Source: Thiohalobacter thiocyanaticus
GTDB lineage: Bacteria > Pseudomonadota > Gammaproteobacteria > Thiohalobacterales > Thiohalobacteraceae
Assembly (NCBI RefSeq): GCF_002356355.1
Contig: NZ_AP018052.1
Location: 1,550,001-1,614,000 of the forward strand
Reading direction: 5' to 3'
DNA: 64,000 nucleotides
The notes below the pieces were generated by a model. The model was not told the origin of the DNA and did not search any database. It worked only from the letters and a program-made list of their open reading frames with translations. The position numbers and the translations under genes are program-made. Below are positions 1 to 8,394 of this stretch, piece by piece; position 1 is the first letter of the stretch; every line of letters starts with the position of its first letter.

Positions 1-1
1 C

Positions 2-628
2 CCCCAGATCATGGCCATCGTGCTGTCCTACCTGGACTCGGATCATGCCGCCGAGGTGATTGCCTTCCTGCCCGAGCGGGTGCGGGTCGACGTACTGCTG
101 CGCATCGCCACCCTGGACGGCATCCAGCCGGCCGCGCTGCAGGAACTGGACGAGATCATGGAACGCCAGTTCAGCGGCAATCAGAACACCATCCAGTCCT
201 CGGGGGTGGGCGGCGTGAAGTCCACCGCCGACATTCTGAACTTCATCGACAGTTCGATGGAGGCCGAGATCATGGACATGATCAAGGACGCCGATGCCGA
301 ACTGGGCCAGCAGATCCAGGACCTGATGTTCGTGTTCGACAACCTGGTCGACGTCGACGACATGGGCGTGCAGGCGCTGCTGCGCGAGGTCTCCTCCGAG
401 ACGCTGATCATCGCGCTGAAGGGCGCCGACGAAGGGGTCAAGGAGAAGATCTTCAAGAACATGTCCAAACGCGCCTCCGAGATGCTGCGTGACGACCTGG
501 AGGCCAAGGGCCCGGTACGCATCAGCGAGGTCGAGACCGCGCAGAAGGAGATCCTGGCCATCGCCCGGCGCATGGCCGAGGCCGGCGACATCAGTCTCGG
601 CGGCAAGGGGGCGGAGGAATATGTATAA
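2..628 (+). CDS. fliG: FliG, flagellar motor switch protein (5' end outside window)
   Basis: This is the middle and C-terminal part of FliG, the rotor protein that couples stator force to the C ring and mounts FliM on the MS ring. The reading frame is open from the window edge (Pro-Gln-Ile-Met..., the expected EHPQ-type region). About 208 residues are present out of the usual 330-340, so the N-terminal third lies upstream. The charged torque helix is visible near the end (FKNMSKRASEMLRDDLEAKG), followed by the conserved ISEVETAQKEIL stretch. It is followed by fliH, fliI, fliJ and fliK in the usual order, but a hairpin repeat separates it from fliH. Identification is firm; only the start is missing. 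Confidence 0.96.
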   Translation, partial: PQIMAIVLSYLDSDHAAEVIAFLPERVRVDVLLRIATLDGIQPAALQELDEIMERQFSGNQNTIQSSGVGGVKSTADILNFIDSSMEAEIMDMIKDADAELGQQIQDLMFVFDNLVDVDDMGVQALLREVSSETLIIALKGADEGVKEKIFKNMSKRASEMLRDDLEAKGPVRISEVETAQKEILAIARRMAEAGDISLGGKGAEEYV

Positions 629-639
629 ACGCAGATGCA

Positions 640-722
640 GTAGGATGGGTGAAGCGAAGCGCAACCCATCGCCGGGCGGCATGATGATGGGTTACGGCGC
701 GTTGCGCCTTCACCCATCCTAC
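640..722. repeat. Dispersed hairpin repeat, family R1 (GTAGGATGGGTG / CACCCATCCTAC)
   Basis: Inverted arms GTAGGATGGGTG and CACCCATCCTAC enclose a GC-rich centre. It lies inside the flagellar operon, between fliG and fliH. Four more copies occur in this window (2817, 41368, 49684, 49787). Confidence 0.85.
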
Positions 723-742
723 AGGACGTTTCGGGTACTTTT

Positions 743-1375
743 ATGAGCACCAAGGTCATTCCCAGTGAACAACTTCAGGGCATCGAGGGCTGGTCCCTGC
801 CGGACGTCTCCGACCCGCAGGCCCGCGAGGATGCCGGTACGCCCATGACGGCGCGCCAACTCGAGGAGCTGCAGCGCGAGGCGCAGGCCGAGGGTTTCGA
901 GCAGGGCCGCCGGGAAGGCCTGGCGGCCGGGCAGAAGGAGATCCGGGCGCGGGTGCACGAACTCGGTCATCTGATGCAGACCCTGGCCCGGCCGCTGGAA
1001 CAGCTGGACGAGACGGTGGAGCAGCAGCTGGTCGATCTGGTGGTACTGATCGCCCGCCAGCTGATCCGGCGCGAACTCAGGACCGAGCCGGGCGAGATCC
1101 TGGCCGTGATCCGCGAGGCCATGGCGCTGCTGCCGCTGGCCGCGACCAATGTGCGCCTGCACCTGCATCCGGAGGACGCCGAACTGGTGCGTTCCAATCT
1201 GTCCCTGAGCAGCGAGGAGCAGACCTGGCGGGTGGTCGAGGATCCGGTCATTGCCCGCGGAGGCTGCAAGGTGATGTCGGAGACATCGCAGATCGATGCC
1301 ACGCTCGAGAATCGGATCAATGCCGTGATCGCCCGCCTGCTCGGCGGCGAACGCGCCGACGACGCGGAGCAGTGA
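743..1375 (+). CDS. fliH: FliH, regulator of the flagellar export ATPase
   Basis: FliH binds FliI and keeps the ATPase inactive until it docks at the export gate and C ring (FliN). The 210-residue protein has the usual layout: a variable N-terminus, a Gln/Glu-rich helical part (residues about 35-95, with [17 protein letters not shown]), and a conserved C-terminal domain ([16 protein letters not shown] ... [15 protein letters not shown]). Length fits the family. The stop is one base before the GTG of fliI, which implies translational coupling. The ATG at 743 has only a weak ribosome site because repeat R1 sits immediately upstream. Confidence 0.93.
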   Translation: MSTKVIPSEQLQGIEGWSLPDVSDPQAREDAGTPMTARQLEELQREAQAEGFEQGRREGLAAGQKEIRARVHELGHLMQTLARPLEQLDETVEQQLVDLVVLIARQLIRRELRTEPGEILAVIREAMALLPLAATNVRLHLHPEDAELVRSNLSLSSEEQTWRVVEDPVIARGGCKVMSETSQIDATLENRINAVIARLLGGERADDAEQ

Positions 1376-1376
1376 C

Positions 1377-2750
1377 GTGAGCGTGGCCAGCCTCGATCCC
1401 AACCGCAACCCCCTGTGGCAGCAGCGCCTGGGGCGCTACAGCGAGCGCCTGGGCGAGGGCGTGCCGCTGGTGGTCGAGGGCCGGCTGACGCGCATGGTCG
1501 GCCTGACCCTGGAGGCGGTCGGCTGCCAGACCGCCATCGGCGGGCGCTGCCTCATCGTCAATCCGGACGGCAGCGAGATCGAGGCCGAGGTGGTGGGCTT
1601 CGGCGGCGAGAAGCTCTATCTCATGCCCATCGGCGATCTGCAGGGGCTGGCGCCCAACGCCCGGGTGATTCCGACCAACCGGGCCTGTGAGGCGCCGGTG
1701 GGGCCGCATCTGCTCGGGCGGGTGCTAGACGGCGCCGGCCGGCCGCTGGACGGGCGCGGTCCCTTGCAGGTCGAGGAGCGCATGCCCATCACCGGCCGCT
1801 TGATCAACCCGCTGGCGCGTGCGCCCATCCGCGAGCCGCTGGATGTGGGCGTGCGCTCCATCAACTCGCTGCTTACCGTCGGCCGCGGCCAGCGCATGGG
1901 CCTGTTCGCCGGCTCCGGCGTGGGCAAGAGTGTGCTGCTGAGCATGATGACGCGCTATACCAACGCCGATGTCATTGTGGTGGGTCTGATCGGCGAGCGT
2001 GGCCGCGAAGTGGTGGAATTCGTGCAGAACAACCTGGGCGAGGAGGGCCTGGCCCGCTCGGTGGTGGTCGCCACGCCGGCCGACACCTCGCCGCTGATGC
2101 GCATGCACGGCGCCATGCTCGCCACCAGCATCGCCGAATATTACCGCGACCAGGGCATGCAGGTGCTGCTGCTGATGGATTCGCTCACCCGTTTCGCCCA
2201 GGCCCAGCGCGAGATTGCCCTGGCCATCGGCGAGCCGCCGGCGACCAAGGGGTATCCGCCTTCGGTGTTCGCCAAGCTGCCGCAGCTGGTCGAGCGCGCC
2301 GGCAACGGCAAGCCCGGCGGCGGTTCCATAACAGCGTTTTACACTGTTCTGGCCGAGGGCGATGACCAGAACGACCCCATCGCCGATGCCGCCCGTGCCA
2401 TCCTCGACGGCCACATCGTGCTGTCACGCGAGCTGGGCGAATCCGGGCATTATCCGGCCATCGACATCGAGGCTTCCATCAGCCGCGCCATGACCGAGAT
2501 CACCGACGACACCCACATGCAGACCGCGCGCCGCTTCAAGCAGATATACTCGACCTATCAGCGCAACCGGGATCTGATCAATGTCGGGGCTTACCAGAAG
2601 GGATCGGATCCGCGGGTGGACGAGGCCATCCACTACCATCCGCGGCTGATGCAGTTCCTGCGTCAGGGCATGCACGAGCGGGTCTCGCTGGTGGAAAGCC
2701 TGGACGACCTGGATCAGCTGCTGGGCAATGCCCTGGCCACGACCCAGTAG
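1377..2750 (+). CDS. fliI: FliI, flagellum-specific ATP synthase-like ATPase
   Basis: FliI is the cytoplasmic hexameric ATPase that helps unfold and deliver export substrates to the flagellar type III gate, together with FliH and FliJ. The 457-residue protein carries Walker A GSGVGKS near residue 180, the conserved [13 protein letters not shown] stretch after it, the Walker B region [17 protein letters not shown] near residue 265, and the ATPase C-terminal domain. It is related to the F1 beta subunit. It starts with GTG one base after the fliH stop. Length and motif order are those of canonical FliI. Confidence 0.97.
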   Translation: MSVASLDPNRNPLWQQRLGRYSERLGEGVPLVVEGRLTRMVGLTLEAVGCQTAIGGRCLIVNPDGSEIEAEVVGFGGEKLYLMPIGDLQGLAPNARVIPTNRACEAPVGPHLLGRVLDGAGRPLDGRGPLQVEERMPITGRLINPLARAPIREPLDVGVRSINSLLTVGRGQRMGLFAGSGVGKSVLLSMMTRYTNADVIVVGLIGERGREVVEFVQNNLGEEGLARSVVVATPADTSPLMRMHGAMLATSIAEYYRDQGMQVLLLMDSLTRFAQAQREIALAIGEPPATKGYPPSVFAKLPQLVERAGNGKPGGGSITAFYTVLAEGDDQNDPIADAARAILDGHIVLSRELGESGHYPAIDIEASISRAMTEITDDTHMQTARRFKQIYSTYQRNRDLINVGAYQKGSDPRVDEAIHYHPRLMQFLRQGMHERVSLVESLDDLDQLLGNALATTQ

Positions 2751-2803
2751 TCGTTGGGGACGATGTGTTACGCTACCGCTTCACCCAGTCTGCGTGTTAT
2801 GCC

Positions 2804-2819
2804 TGGCACACTGGTTGTA
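2804..2819 (+). promoter_or_regulatory. Possible sigma-54 promoter upstream of fliJ
   Basis: TGGCAC (2804-2809), five bases, then TTGTA (2815-2819). This is one base off the -24/-12 consensus TGGCAC-N5-TTGCA. The -12 element overlaps the left arm of repeat R1, so the match could be chance. Confidence 0.3.
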
Positions 2820-2898
2820 GGATGGGTGGAGGCGCGAGCGCCGTATCCCATCGCCTGGTCCCGCCACGATGGGTTGCGCTGTGCTTCACCCATCCTAC
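2817..2898. repeat. Dispersed hairpin repeat, family R1
   Basis: Second copy of the GTAGGATGGGTG / CACCCATCCTAC repeat, placed between fliI and fliJ. It again separates two genes of the same flagellar operon. Confidence 0.85.
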
Positions 2899-2926
2899 GC
2901 GCTCAACAAAAAACGAATAAGATTCA

Positions 2927-3382
2927 ATGACCCGCTCCAAACGCATCCAACCGGTCGTCGATGTCGCCGAACGCCGGGAACAGGAACAGGCCCGGCGCCT
3001 CGGGGCGGCCCAGCGCGAACTGGAACAGCAGCGTCAGCAACTCGATCAGCTGATCCTGTATCGCGATGAATATGCCCGCCAGTTCGAGCACAGCGGCAAC
3101 ACCGGTCTGTCCGTTGCCCGGCTGCAGGACTATCGCGTCTTTCTCTCCCGCCTCAATCTGGCCATCGATCAACAGCGTGAGCGCATCGCCCGGAGCCAAC
3201 AGGCCTGCGAGGAACAGCGCCGGCACTGGCTGGCCTCGCGCACCCGGGCCCAGGCCCTGGACAAGGTGGCCGACCGCTACCGCGAAGAAGAACACCAGGC
3301 CCGCGAACGCCGGGCCCAGTCCGAAAGCGACGAGTTTGCCCTGCAGCGCCATCAGCGCAACAAGGACCGGGATCGGTCCTGA
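2927..3382 (+). CDS. fliJ: FliJ, flagellar export chaperone/ATPase stalk
   Basis: FliJ is a small antiparallel coiled-coil protein that sits in the FliI ring like the gamma subunit of F1 and links it to FlhA. The 151 residues are rich in Glu, Gln and Arg with heptad-like runs throughout (EQARRLGAAQRELEQQRQQL, then IARSQQACEEQRRHWL), and there is no membrane segment. Length (about 150) and position after fliI fit. Sequence conservation in this family is low, so the call rests on coiled-coil character and synteny. Confidence 0.88.
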   Translation: MTRSKRIQPVVDVAERREQEQARRLGAAQRELEQQRQQLDQLILYRDEYARQFEHSGNTGLSVARLQDYRVFLSRLNLAIDQQRERIARSQQACEEQRRHWLASRTRAQALDKVADRYREEEHQARERRAQSESDEFALQRHQRNKDRDRS

Positions 3383-3387
3383 AGTGC

Positions 3388-3520
3388 AAGAGCGCCACGG
3401 AAAACACGCAATACACAGAAAGGTTTTAACCCAAAAGCTTCGATTTCATCGCCGGGCGCGTAGCGTCATGGCGATGACAAACCAAACTTCCGTGCTTTCC
3501 GTGTATTCCGTGGCGCTCTT
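3388..3520. repeat. Dispersed paired repeat, family R2 (AAGAGCGCCACGG ... CCGTGGCGCTCTT)
   Basis: Left arm with AGCGCCACGGAAAACACG and right arm with GTGTATTCCGTGGCGCTCTT, separated by about 80 unrelated bases. Other pairs lie at 36607, 42518, 58628 (variant) and 60337. Confidence 0.85.
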
Positions 3521-3532
3521 GATCTGACCGGT

Positions 3533-3548
3533 TGGCACGTTACTTGCC
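3533..3548 (+). promoter_or_regulatory. Sigma-54 promoter of fliK
   Basis: TGGCAC (3533-3538), GTTAC, TTGCC (3544-3548) fits the -24/-12 pattern with correct spacing. It lies about 40 bases before fliK, as expected for a FleQ-controlled class of flagellar genes. Confidence 0.75.
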
Positions 3549-3589
3549 CCATGGAGGGGACAAGGTCTGATTAGCCAAGGAGAACGCAC

Positions 3590-4816
3590 ATGGCCGAACT
3601 GCCGGTAACACCCGTCAAGGTTCAGTCCGCCCCCGCCAGGGCCTCCGGCCAGGGCCCGGCGAGGCAGTCGGAAGCCTCTGATTCCGATAATAAATCCACC
3701 AGTTTTTCCAGCGAACTGAACAAGCGCATGGATGCCGGCAAGGCCGAGCGCGACACCGGGGCAAACAACAGCGGCAAGGCCGCAGCGGCAGGGCGGGGGG
3801 AAAGCTCCGACCCCGCCGAGGGCAAGAACTTGCCGGTCGGGGACCGGGCCGGCCAGGCCGGCACCGACGATGCCGAGTCCGGCGATGCGCAGAGGCAGGC
3901 CGGACTGGCCGGCGGCCTGCTGGCCGACGGCGAAGGCCGGACGGCTGCAACCGAAACCGGTGAAGAAACCGAGGTTTCACCGCTGGCCCTGGCCCAGATG
4001 CTGCTTGATGCGGCGCCCGCCAGGGGGGCTGAAGCGGCCGCCACCCGACCGGGCAGGGGCGAGGCCGGCGCTCGCCTGCTCACTCAGCCGGGCGCTCAAC
4101 CGCAGCTTGCCCAGGGTGCGCAGGACGCCCTGCAGGAGGCCGAATTGTCGACTGATCTGTTCCGCCAGTTCCTGGCCCGCGGCGGTGAGCAGCGGTCGGA
4201 GACGGCCGCGGCCCAGCTGGCTCAACTCGCCGCACGCAACCCGGACGCGTCCGGCCTGCAGCGGCTGGCGTCGGCCGAGGTCATGCCCAATCTCACCCCC
4301 TCCGCCCAGGGCATGGTGCAGACCGCCCAGCTGAACCCGACCGCCAGCCAGCCGGCCCTGCCCGGCACCCAGATCCCGCTGCCCATGCAGCATTCGCAGT
4401 GGGGCGATGCCCTGAGCGAGAAGGTGATGTGGGTGGCCAACCAGAAGCTGCAGGGGGCGGAGATCAAGCTCAACCCGCAGCACCTGGGCCCGATCGAGGT
4501 GCGAGTCTCGTTGAACAGTGATTCGGGCCAGTCGCAGGCCCAGGTGCACTTCACCGCCCAGCACGCAATGACGCGCGAGGCACTGGAAGCCGCCATGCCG
4601 CGGCTGCGTGAGATGTTCACTGCCAACGGCATGGATCTGGTCGACGTGAATGTCTCCGACCGTTCCTTCGCCGAACAGGATCAGGCGTCGGCCCAGGCGC
4701 AGCAGCAGCAGTTCATGGCCGGCATGGGCGAGGCGGATGAGGGCGGTCAGAATCCGTCAGGAATGTCGGCAAAAATTACACAATTACCCACTGGAACGCT
4801 GGATCTGTTCGCCTGA
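3590..4816 (+). CDS. fliK: FliK, flagellar hook-length control protein
   Basis: FliK is exported and measures hook length; its C-terminal domain then switches FlhB specificity from hook to filament proteins. The 408 residues show a long low-complexity Ala/Gly/Glu/Gln N-terminal region and a conserved C-terminal domain from about residue 285 to 365, with LNPQHLGPIEVRVSL near residue 294 and LREMFTANGMDLVDVNVSD after it. It follows fliJ and has its own sigma-54 promoter. A second FliK-like gene lies at 34704-36053, so two such proteins exist here. This one is in the canonical operon position and is the likely main hook ruler. Confidence 0.93.
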   Translation: MAELPVTPVKVQSAPARASGQGPARQSEASDSDNKSTSFSSELNKRMDAGKAERDTGANNSGKAAAAGRGESSDPAEGKNLPVGDRAGQAGTDDAESGDAQRQAGLAGGLLADGEGRTAATETGEETEVSPLALAQMLLDAAPARGAEAAATRPGRGEAGARLLTQPGAQPQLAQGAQDALQEAELSTDLFRQFLARGGEQRSETAAAQLAQLAARNPDASGLQRLASAEVMPNLTPSAQGMVQTAQLNPTASQPALPGTQIPLPMQHSQWGDALSEKVMWVANQKLQGAEIKLNPQHLGPIEVRVSLNSDSGQSQAQVHFTAQHAMTREALEAAMPRLREMFTANGMDLVDVNVSDRSFAEQDQASAQAQQQQFMAGMGEADEGGQNPSGMSAKITQLPTGTLDLFA

Positions 4817-4927
4817 CTTCCGGTTGCAGAATGCAATCGGGCGACGGTCAATGCAGAGTGTGCAGGATGGAATAAATGTGATAACTTAAACGTATATCCA
4901 TAATAACAACAACCCGAAGACCAGAAG

Positions 4928-7189
4928 ATGGCCGGAAGCAAAAAGCAGCGGAACAAGACTGCGAATACGCATTCCACCCCGAACGCGCAAGCCGGTTCAC
5001 GGGAACGCGAACTTCGCAAGGACTTCCACTATGTGCTGCAGATGGACAGTGCAGAGTCGGAAGTGCTCCTCCGTTATCAGACCCTGCTCAGCCAGGGCGC
5101 GGCGCAGTTCGCCGAGTCCTACTACAACTATCTGTTCGACAACCCCAGCATCGCCGAGATCCTCTATGCCTTCGAGAACGACGGCGGCGATGTCGGCGAC
5201 CTGGTGCGCAGCCAACTCAACCAGCTGCTGCGCATCATCGGGCCGCTGGAAGACGGCGACCTGATCCGCATCGGCCACCTGCATCAGCAGCGCGGCGTCA
5301 AGCCGGTCTGGCTGATCGGCGCCTACCGGCTGTATCTCAATCATCTGCTCCAACTGATCGCGCACATGCCCGGGCTGGAGCCCGATGAGCGCAATGTCCT
5401 GGAGAGCGCGCTGGTCAAGCGCGTTTTTCTGTTCATGGGCCTGATGATCGAAGGTCATCTGGATCGCCTGCAGCAGACCCGGGAGGCCGAGCGCACGCAG
5501 CAGGACGGCGAGCTCGAACGCATGCAGCAGCTGCTGGCCAACATTCCGCAACAGGTCTGGTCCTATGATGTCACCGCGGCCCAGCTGCACTACCTCAACC
5601 CTGCCGCCAGGGCCCTGTGCAACGGCAACGGCAAGGGCGAGGGGCCGATCCCCTGCCTGATGGCCGTGCACGAGGATGATCGCAGCAAGGCTGAGGCCGC
5701 CTGGCAGCAGGCCCTGGACGGCCGCCCGGCCGAGGTCGAGGTGCGGCTGCAGGGGCGGGGGCAGTCTGAGAGCTGGCGCCGGTTGTCCCTGTATCCCTTC
5801 AAGCAGCGGCGGCGGGTGGTGCGCATCGACGCCATGCTGGAGGATATCAACCGCCAGCATGAGACGCTGGAACGGTTGGAGCACCTGGCCACCACCGACG
5901 AACTGACCGAACTCGCCAACCGCACCCTGTGGCAGGACCGGGTCAACCAGGCCCTGGCCCAGGCCCGGCGCGAGGAGCATCAGGCCGTGGTGCTGATGCT
6001 GCTGGACCTGGATCATTTCAAGACCCTGAACGACACCCTGGGCCACCAGGCCGGGGACGAACTGCTGCGCCAGGTGGCCGAGCGTGTATGCGGCGTACTG
6101 CGTGATTCCGATACCCTGGCCCGGCTGGGCGGGGACGAGTTCGGCGTGCTGATGCCGGCAGTGGAGGATCCGGTCCGCGCCGGCGAACAGGTCGCCGGCA
6201 AGATCCTGGAGTGCTTCAAACGCCCCTATCACTACAATGATCAGCCGCTGTATTTCACCACCTCCATCGGCATAGCCCATGCGCCCCGCCACGGCGGTGA
6301 CTTCGACACCCTGCTCAGCCGGGCCGACATCGCCATGTACGAGGCCAAGCGCAATGAACTGGGGTTTGCCTTCTTCGAGCCCGGCGCGGCCGCTGCCTCC
6401 AGCGCGCACCTGCAGTTCTCCACCCAGCTGCGTCACGCCCTGGAGCGCAACGAGTTCGAACTGCATTATCAGCCCAAGGTGGACATCGCCTCACATGAAC
6501 TGTGCGGCGCCGAGGCGCTGCTGCGCTGGAAGCACCCGGAGCAGGGGCTGGTGCCGCCGGGCGGCTTCCTGGACATGGCCGAGCAGATCGGCCTGATGGT
6601 ACCCATCACCAACTGGGTGCTGGTCACCGCCCTGCGCCAGTGCAAGGCCTGGCAGCAGGCCGGCGTCACCATCCCGGTCTCGGTCAATCTCTCCACCCGC
6701 ACCTTCCAGACCCCGCGACTGCTGGAGCGCATCGAGTGGGCGCTGCAGGAGGCCGGTGTGTCCGGCGACTGCCTGGAAGTGGAGGTCACCGAACAGACCC
6801 TGATGAAGGATCTGGACCACGGCGCCGAACTGCTGCGCAGGCTGCACGATCTCGGCGTGCGCGTGGCCATCGACGACTTCGGCACCGGTTATTCCTCCGT
6901 CTCGCGGCTGCGCCATCTGCCGCTCGACACCCTCAAGATCGACCGCTCCTTCCTCTCCGAACAGGCCGCCCGCGAGGACGACCCCGTCATCGTGCGCTCC
7001 ATCATCGACCTCGGCCACAACCTGGGCCTGCAGGTGCTGGGCGAAGGCGTGGAGAACGACACCGCCTGGAACCTGCTCGAATCCCTCGGCTGCGATGCCG
7101 TGCAGGGCTATCACGTCAGCCAGCCGCTGTCCGATCAGGGCTTCTCCAGCTGGATTCAGGATGGTGGCTGGTCCAACCGTATTCAGTAA
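4928..7189 (+). CDS. Globin-coupled GGDEF-EAL cyclic-di-GMP protein
   Basis: This predicted cytoplasmic protein of 753 residues makes and/or degrades cyclic di-GMP. In order: a globin-like sensor (about 30-185), a short PAS-like region (about 195-305), GGDEF and EAL. In the globin part, HLHQQRG near residue 117-123 aligns with the region of the proximal heme His in DosC-type sensors (candidate His119). The GGDEF motif is intact (RLGGDEFGVL near residue 398), and the product-inhibition motif RDSD sits five residues before it. The EAL half keeps EALLRW (about 528), EVTE, DDFGTGYSS, the LKIDRSF lysine and GEGVEN. Both activities therefore look possible. Next to the flagellar operon, a role in oxygen- or redox-linked motility control is likely but inferred. 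Confidence 0.88.
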   Translation: MAGSKKQRNKTANTHSTPNAQAGSRERELRKDFHYVLQMDSAESEVLLRYQTLLSQGAAQFAESYYNYLFDNPSIAEILYAFENDGGDVGDLVRSQLNQLLRIIGPLEDGDLIRIGHLHQQRGVKPVWLIGAYRLYLNHLLQLIAHMPGLEPDERNVLESALVKRVFLFMGLMIEGHLDRLQQTREAERTQQDGELERMQQLLANIPQQVWSYDVTAAQLHYLNPAARALCNGNGKGEGPIPCLMAVHEDDRSKAEAAWQQALDGRPAEVEVRLQGRGQSESWRRLSLYPFKQRRRVVRIDAMLEDINRQHETLERLEHLATTDELTELANRTLWQDRVNQALAQARREEHQAVVLMLLDLDHFKTLNDTLGHQAGDELLRQVAERVCGVLRDSDTLARLGGDEFGVLMPAVEDPVRAGEQVAGKILECFKRPYHYNDQPLYFTTSIGIAHAPRHGGDFDTLLSRADIAMYEAKRNELGFAFFEPGAAAASSAHLQFSTQLRHALERNEFELHYQPKVDIASHELCGAEALLRWKHPEQGLVPPGGFLDMAEQIGLMVPITNWVLVTALRQCKAWQQAGVTIPVSVNLSTRTFQTPRLLERIEWALQEAGVSGDCLEVEVTEQTLMKDLDHGAELLRRLHDLGVRVAIDDFGTGYSSVSRLRHLPLDTLKIDRSFLSEQAAREDDPVIVRSIIDLGHNLGLQVLGEGVENDTAWNLLESLGCDAVQGYHVSQPLSDQGFSSWIQDGGWSNRIQ

Positions 7190-7282
7190 TACCTCCAATG
7201 AATTTCAGGGCGTGTATCTGCCCACCAATACTGCGAAGTGGTTGTTAAGAAATTTGAAAGTGCGTTATCGGCACATAGCTGA

Positions 7283-7508
7283 CTTACGTACCAGTCCAAA
7301 TGGGATTTTACCTACCATCAATATGTCGCTGAATTAGCCGGTTGGAAGGTAGATTTAGCAGCTTATTACTATTCTGGCTACGCAAGCCAATCAAGGAAAT
7401 ACTGTTGATTCATATATGTTTTTGGGTAAATATAACCAACATAATGCGCCACGATATGCGGAATCGGAAGTATTGCATGATAGGCCGAATCCGCACTATT
7501 GCGAATGA
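7283..7508 (+). pseudogene. Remnant of an unknown coding sequence with one frameshift
   Basis: One frame reads sensible protein from 7283 to about 7393 (SKWDFTYHQYVAELAGWKVD, then LAAYYYSGYASQS). The frame one base earlier continues from 7392 to the stop at 7506-7508 (QGNTVDSYMFLGKYNQHNAP, then RYAESEVLHD). Together they give about 75 residues of aromatic-rich, non-random sequence without a start. I do not recognise the family. It is probably the 3' end of a decayed gene, either a former cassette or a gene cut by the island boundary. The remaining bases 7190-7282 hold nothing I can identify. Confidence 0.45.
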
Positions 7509-7530
7509 TACGAATTCCGCCTAATACACC

Positions 7531-7537
7531 GTTATGC
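7531..7537 (+). other. attC core site (R', GTTATGC), left edge of cassette A
   Basis: GTTATGC; recombination would fall between G and TT. It is complementary to GCATAAC at 8351-8357, the R'' of the same cassette. Only a short stretch of the preceding attC or attI is recognisable. Confidence 0.65.
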
Positions 7538-7566
7538 CAGAGTGGCTTCAGAAGAGACGAGACAAC

Positions 7567-8211
7567 ATGACACTTACAGTTGAAGCATTGAATATTCTAT
7601 TGCTTCTATTGCCGGGATTCCTATCCGGTCAAATATTCTATTCGTGCTTTAGATTTGGAGAAATATCAATATCGCGTAGGATACTAGATGCAATTCTTTT
7701 TACCTTTGTTATCTACCTCGTTGTTTCAACATTTACCGTTTGGGAGCCACTCGCACAAGTTGCATCTACGGAAAGTGGCTTGTCCTTTGATTTCTCTGCT
7801 AGCAAAACCCTAATTTGGTTGTCTTTATCAACTGTAGGGCTTATACCTACGGTCGTCGGATTCATATATTTTAATGACCATGTTCATAAAGTGCTTCGTA
7901 AACTAAAGATCACTACAAAAACGTCTCGTGCCAACACCTGGAATGATACCTTCCAAACACAAGACCGCTACGTGATAGTTACTCTCAAGGATGGGAGGAG
8001 AATCAGAGGTTACCCAACGATGTTTTCTACGGACCCAGAAGAAGGCTTCGTATACCTTTACAACCCTGCTTGGGTGAATGACAACAAATCCGATATAGAA
8101 GAACCCGACTATATCGAGTCGAATTGCCACGGGTTCCTGGTAAATAGAGATAACCTTGATTTGCTTGAATTCACATTGGACCCCGGAGAGACACTTACCG
8201 CCAAGGCGTAG
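7567..8211 (+). CDS. DUF6338 family membrane protein (cassette A)
   Basis: A 214-residue protein of unknown function. The N-terminus is hydrophobic (LNILLLLLPGFLSGQIFYS, residues about 8-26), followed by two more likely membrane segments (about 40-60 and 85-105). The C-terminal soluble part has YVIVTLKDGRRIRGYP and a charged tail. This layout, with LLLLPGFL near the start and a late VTLKDGR-type strand, matches DUF6338 as I know it. I chose ATG 7567 because the earlier in-frame ATG at 7534 lies inside the attC core. Codon use is AT-rich, unlike the flagellar genes. DUF6338 genes occur in variable regions, so a role in defence or stress is possible but unproven. Confidence 0.65.
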   Translation: MTLTVEALNILLLLLPGFLSGQIFYSCFRFGEISISRRILDAILFTFVIYLVVSTFTVWEPLAQVASTESGLSFDFSASKTLIWLSLSTVGLIPTVVGFIYFNDHVHKVLRKLKITTKTSRANTWNDTFQTQDRYVIVTLKDGRRIRGYPTMFSTDPEEGFVYLYNPAWVNDNKSDIEEPDYIESNCHGFLVNRDNLDLLEFTLDPGETLTAKA

Positions 8212-8216
8212 GAGGG
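8210..8216 (+). promoter_or_regulatory. Strong ribosome binding site of the 42-residue ORF
   Basis: AGGAGGG, four bases before ATG 8221, partly overlapping the stop of the upstream gene. It is the best Shine-Dalgarno in the island and argues that the tiny ORF is translated. Confidence 0.65.
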
Positions 8217-8220
8217 ATAT

Positions 8221-8349
8221 ATGAAAGACCCTAAACTAGAAAAACCAGCTGATCCAAGAGATAACGTCAAAAGCGAAGTTAAACCGATACGGTACGAGAA
8301 ACCGAATGAGCGGCCAAAGCCAACACCTAATCCTCCGAAGAAGAAATAA
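8221..8349 (+). CDS. 42-residue Lys/Pro-rich microprotein (cassette A)
   Basis: A short ORF nine bases after the DUF6338 gene, preceded by AGGAGGG. The product is very polar and basic (MKDPKLEKPADPRDNVKSEV at its start, PTPNPPKKK at its end), with no hydrophobic segment and probably disordered. It ends two bases before the R'' site, the typical gene-to-attC spacing, so it lies wholly inside the cassette with DUF6338. No family is recognised. It may be a partner or regulator of the membrane protein; this is inference from coupling only. Confidence 0.55.
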   Translation: MKDPKLEKPADPRDNVKSEVKPIRYEKPNERPKPTPNPPKKK

Positions 8350-8350
8350 G

Positions 8351-8394
8351 GCATAACGAGGCGCGCAACCCGGACGGCTTCGCCGCCGGTTCTG
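8351..8394 (+). other. attC of cassette A, 5' half (3' half lost)
   Basis: R'' is GCATAAC (8351-8357). A hairpin AACCCGGACGGC / GCCGCCGGTT follows, whose two strands match only if extra bases stay unpaired, as in attC sites. The L'/R' side is replaced by the palindromic element that begins at 8395. Confidence 0.65.

Noticed and set aside
3388-3520. CRISPR-like array from repeated CCACGG/CACGGA units
   Set aside because: The units are two inverted arms around one unrelated centre, not regular direct repeats with spacers, and no cas gene is present.
7430-7537. A full attI or complete attC at the left edge of the array
   Set aside because: I could not find a matching R'' or an inner inverted repeat there, and there is no integrase gene beside it. 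Only the core itself is claimed.
7534-7566. ATG 7534 as the start of the DUF6338 protein
   Set aside because: This ATG is part of the attC core GTTATGC, has no ribosome site, and the family start (hydrophobic helix) fits ATG 7567.
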